Source: Halomarina rubra
GTDB lineage: Archaea > Halobacteriota > Halobacteria > Halobacteriales > Haloarculaceae
Direction: 5' to 3'
Assembly: GCF_023699475.1 (NCBI RefSeq)
Contig: NZ_JALXFV010000002.1
Coordinates: 605,393-669,392, forward strand
DNA length: 64,000 nt
The position numbers and the translations under genes are program-made. How positions within the stretch are numbered: the first letter of the stretch is position 1; every line of letters begins with the position of its first letter. The notes under the pieces are model-generated. The model had not been told where the DNA came from, did no database searches, and worked only from the letters and a program-made list of their open reading frames with translations. Of this stretch, positions 61,873 through 64,000 are shown piece by piece.

Positions 61873-63735
61873 ATGAGTACCCCGGAGCACGACTACGAGG
61901 ACCTCGGTCTCGTGGCGGGGCTGGAGATCCACCAGCAACTCGACACCGCCACGAAGCTCTTCTGTGGCTGTCCGACGACCCGCCGCGAACCCGAGGAGGC
62001 GACGCGCTCGGTGACGCGCTACCTCCACCCGACACGCTCGGAACTCGGCGAGATAGACGACGCCGCGCTCGAAGAGAGCCGCGTCGACCGCGCGTTCGAG
62101 TACCTCGCGTTCGACACGACCTGTCTCGTCGAGGAGGACGACGAACCGCCCCACCGCATCGACGACGAAGCGCTCGAAGTCGTCCAGGAGATAGCCGCCC
62201 TGCTCGACGCGACGTCCGTCGACCAGGGGCAGGTGATGCGTAAACTCGTCGTCGACGGGTCGAACACCTCCGGGTTCCAGCGCTCGATGCTCGTCGGCAC
62301 CGACGGCGAGATCCAGACCGACGACGGTCCCGTGGGCGTCGCCGACCTCCTGCTCGAAGAGGAGTCCGCCGGCCGCGTCGAAGAACGCGACGACGGCGTC
62401 ACCTACGCGCTCGACCGGCTCGGCATCCCGCTCGTCGAGATCGGCACGAAACCCGACATCCGCTCGCCCGAGCAGGCCCAGGAGGCCGCCGCCCAGATCG
62501 GGATGTTGCTCCGCTCGACCGGCCAGGTCAAACGCGGGCTGGGAACCATCCGCCAGGACGTCAACATCTCCATCGCGGAGGGCGCGCGCGTCGAGTTGAA
62601 GGGCGTCCAGAGTCTCGCCGACATCGCCGACATCGTCCGGAACGAGGTGGGTCGGCAGGTCGAACTCGTCGCCATCCGCGACGAACTCGCCGACCGCGAC
62701 GCCAGCGTCGGCGACCCACGGGACGTGAGCGACACGTTCGCCGACACCGACAGCGGCGTCATCGCGGGCGCGGCGAAGGTGATGGCCGTGCCCCTCTACG
62801 GGTTCGACGGTCTGGTCGGCCGGGAGATCCAGCCCGACCGCCGCCTCGGGACGGAGTTCTCCGACCACGTCAAACGCTCGGGGGCGGGCGGTATCTTCCA
62901 CACCGACGAACTGCCCGCCTACGGCGTCACGGCGGAGGAGGTCGCGTCTCTCCGAGAGGCCGTCGACGCGAGCGACGACGACGCCGTCGCGCTCGTCGCG
63001 GCCAGTGCGTCGGTCGCAGAGAGCGCCATCGACGCCGTCGCGGAGCGCGCCGAGGTCGCCGTCGAGGGCGTCCCCGAGGAGACCCGCGGCGCGAACGACG
63101 ACGGCACCTCCCGGTACCTGCGCCCACTGCCCGGCGCGGCCCGGATGTACCCCGAGACGGACGTCCCGCCTGTCGACCTCGACCTCGGTGCGGTCGAGAC
63201 GCCCGAACTGCTCACCGAGCGCGTCGACCGTTACGTCGCGGAGTACGGCCTCGGCGAGGGGCTCGCAGAGCAGGTCGCCTTCGGGCGACGGATGCCCGTC
63301 TTCGAGACGGCGGTCGAGCAGGGTGTCGACCCGACGCTCGCCGCCGGGACGCTGGAGTCGACCGTCACCAAACTCCGCCGTGACGACGTGTCCGTGGAGA
63401 ACCTCCGCGACGACCACTTCCTCGCCGTGTTCGAAGCCGTCGAGTCCGACGAGTTGGCGAAGGAGGGCGTCGACCCCGTCCTCCGGGCGCTCGCCGAGGA
63501 CCCCGAGATGAGCGTCGAAGAGGCCTCGGAGGAGGCCGGCGTCGCCGGCGTCGACGAGAGCGAGGTCCGCGAGACCATCGCCGAGGTCGTCGAGCGCAAC
63601 GGCGACCAGGTCGAAGAGGAGGGGATGGGCGCGTTCTCCGGGCTGATGGGCGAGGCGATGGGCGCGCTCCGCGGGAAGGCAGACGGCGAACTCGTCAGCG
63701 CCGTCCTGCGCGAGGAGATTCAGAAACGCGCCTGA
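61873..63735 (+). CDS. gatE: Glu-tRNA(Gln) amidotransferase subunit E
   Basis: The 620-residue archaea-specific GatE subunit works with GatD to turn Glu-tRNA(Gln) into Gln-tRNA(Gln). It has the GatB/GatE core (LVAGLEIHQQLDTATKLFCGCPT, with HPTRSELGEID, then GSNTSGFQRSMLVG and GIPLVEIGTKPDI). The GAD-like insertion lies near residues 300-400, with the helical tail at the end (ESDELAKEGVDPVLRALAEDPE). The ATG at 61873 gives the family length. GatD is not in the window. Confidence 0.96.
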   Translation: MSTPEHDYEDLGLVAGLEIHQQLDTATKLFCGCPTTRREPEEATRSVTRYLHPTRSELGEIDDAALEESRVDRAFEYLAFDTTCLVEEDDEPPHRIDDEALEVVQEIAALLDATSVDQGQVMRKLVVDGSNTSGFQRSMLVGTDGEIQTDDGPVGVADLLLEEESAGRVEERDDGVTYALDRLGIPLVEIGTKPDIRSPEQAQEAAAQIGMLLRSTGQVKRGLGTIRQDVNISIAEGARVELKGVQSLADIADIVRNEVGRQVELVAIRDELADRDASVGDPRDVSDTFADTDSGVIAGAAKVMAVPLYGFDGLVGREIQPDRRLGTEFSDHVKRSGAGGIFHTDELPAYGVTAEEVASLREAVDASDDDAVALVAASASVAESAIDAVAERAEVAVEGVPEETRGANDDGTSRYLRPLPGAARMYPETDVPPVDLDLGAVETPELLTERVDRYVAEYGLGEGLAEQVAFGRRMPVFETAVEQGVDPTLAAGTLESTVTKLRRDDVSVENLRDDHFLAVFEAVESDELAKEGVDPVLRALAEDPEMSVEEASEEAGVAGVDESEVRETIAEVVERNGDQVEEEGMGAFSGLMGEAMGALRGKADGELVSAVLREEIQKRA

Positions 63736-63762
63736 GACCGGGCGCCGACCCGTCTTCTGCCG

Positions 63763-64000
63763 TCAGCGTCCCAGTAGCCCCCGCAGCCGCGGCAGTCTCC
63801 CCGGCGGTTCGGCGTCGAGGGTGGTCCGGCGCTCGGCGCGCTCCTCGACCCGACGCCGGGCGACGGGGAACGGCTTGTAGTCGAACTCCTCGTACAGCGA
63901 CAGTTGGTCTTCGAGTCGCTCGGGAACCGACCCCCGGACCGCACCCGCGAGGTCTCGCGCCGAGAGGTGGCCGACGTTCGAGGGTGCGAGTACCCCTCGC
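63763..64000 (-). CDS. C-terminal end of an unidentified protein
   Basis: A frame reads in from the right edge on the minus strand and stops at 63763-63765. The visible end contains NVGHLSARDLAGAVRGSVPERLEDQLSLYEEFDYKPFPVARRRVEERAERR and closes RLRGLLGR. It converges with gatE. No family was recognised from this part. Confidence 0.7.
   Translation of the reverse strand, partial: RGVLAPSNVGHLSARDLAGAVRGSVPERLEDQLSLYEEFDYKPFPVARRRVEERAERRTTLDAEPPGRLPRLRGLLGR

Noticed and set aside
61846-63417. Long minus-strand frame of 523 codons opposite gatE.
   Set aside because: It is antisense to a full-length, motif-complete gatE and shows no family features.

Overview
This 64 kb window is chromosomal DNA of an extremely halophilic archaeon (class Halobacteria). 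The proteins are acidic and GC-rich, and many gene pairs overlap as ATGA or GTGA. Exported proteins carry twin-arginine lipoprotein signals, one has a PGF-CTERM anchor, and one gene encodes a haloarchaeal type IV pilin. The core genes are archaeal: SRP19, Gar1, FEN-1, GatE, a presenilin-like A22 protease and an IS1341-type TnpB. Haloarchaea-restricted families (DUF7344, DUF7503/DUF7504, DUF7563) recur. No rRNA, tRNA or CRISPR array was recognised. The genus cannot be named from the sequence alone.

Accessory part, about 1-17 kb: lower GC, long gene-poor stretches and many orphan secreted or membrane proteins. It holds a TnpB insertion element with hairpin ends (2.15-3.64 kb), an Excalibur-domain membrane protein and a 532-residue helical protein. 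A pilin operon (pilin, small exported protein, 13-TM-type membrane enzyme) follows, behind a long structured leader. Next come an HNH-repeat endonuclease operon behind two AGGA-loop hairpins, a zinc-ribbon membrane pair and a gas-vesicle relic (intact gvpA, broken gvpF). A gene-poor stretch then carries a 32-bp inverted repeat, a solo IS hairpin and a TnpB scar.

Mixed part, about 16.5-33 kb: a SnoaL-like protein, an aldo/keto reductase, and a CHAT-protease locus that is the best candidate here for an undescribed system. In that locus a CHAT protein and a DUF7504 RecA/KaiC-like protein form one operon, and a 48-residue hydrophobic DUF7503 peptide is encoded convergently. A DUF7344 regulator-like gene lies beside it. 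Beyond are a two-RCK potassium channel with a regulator-like RAM protein, a quinone oxidoreductase, a processive GT2 glycosyltransferase, a HELTH-motif metalloprotease and a CAP-domain protein.

Core part, 33-64 kb: dense, high-GC genes. A divergent cobalamin uptake locus (btuCD and btuF) comes first, followed by srp19-gar1, the A22 protease, an ornithine cyclodeaminase-like enzyme, an MFS transporter, GNAT, MazG-like and SMR proteins, FEN-1, dodecin and BolA. A carbohydrate module runs from 45.7 to 58.2 kb: a four-gene sugar ABC importer, the regulator GfcR, glucose dehydrogenase, gluconate dehydratase, TrmB and a HAD phosphatase. Together these encode sugar import and the upper semi-phosphorylative Entner-Doudoroff route. 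A similar inverted-repeat-like motif precedes the importer, glucose dehydrogenase and gluconate dehydratase. The window ends with class II fumarase, a DUF4395 protein, a lipoprotein and GatE.
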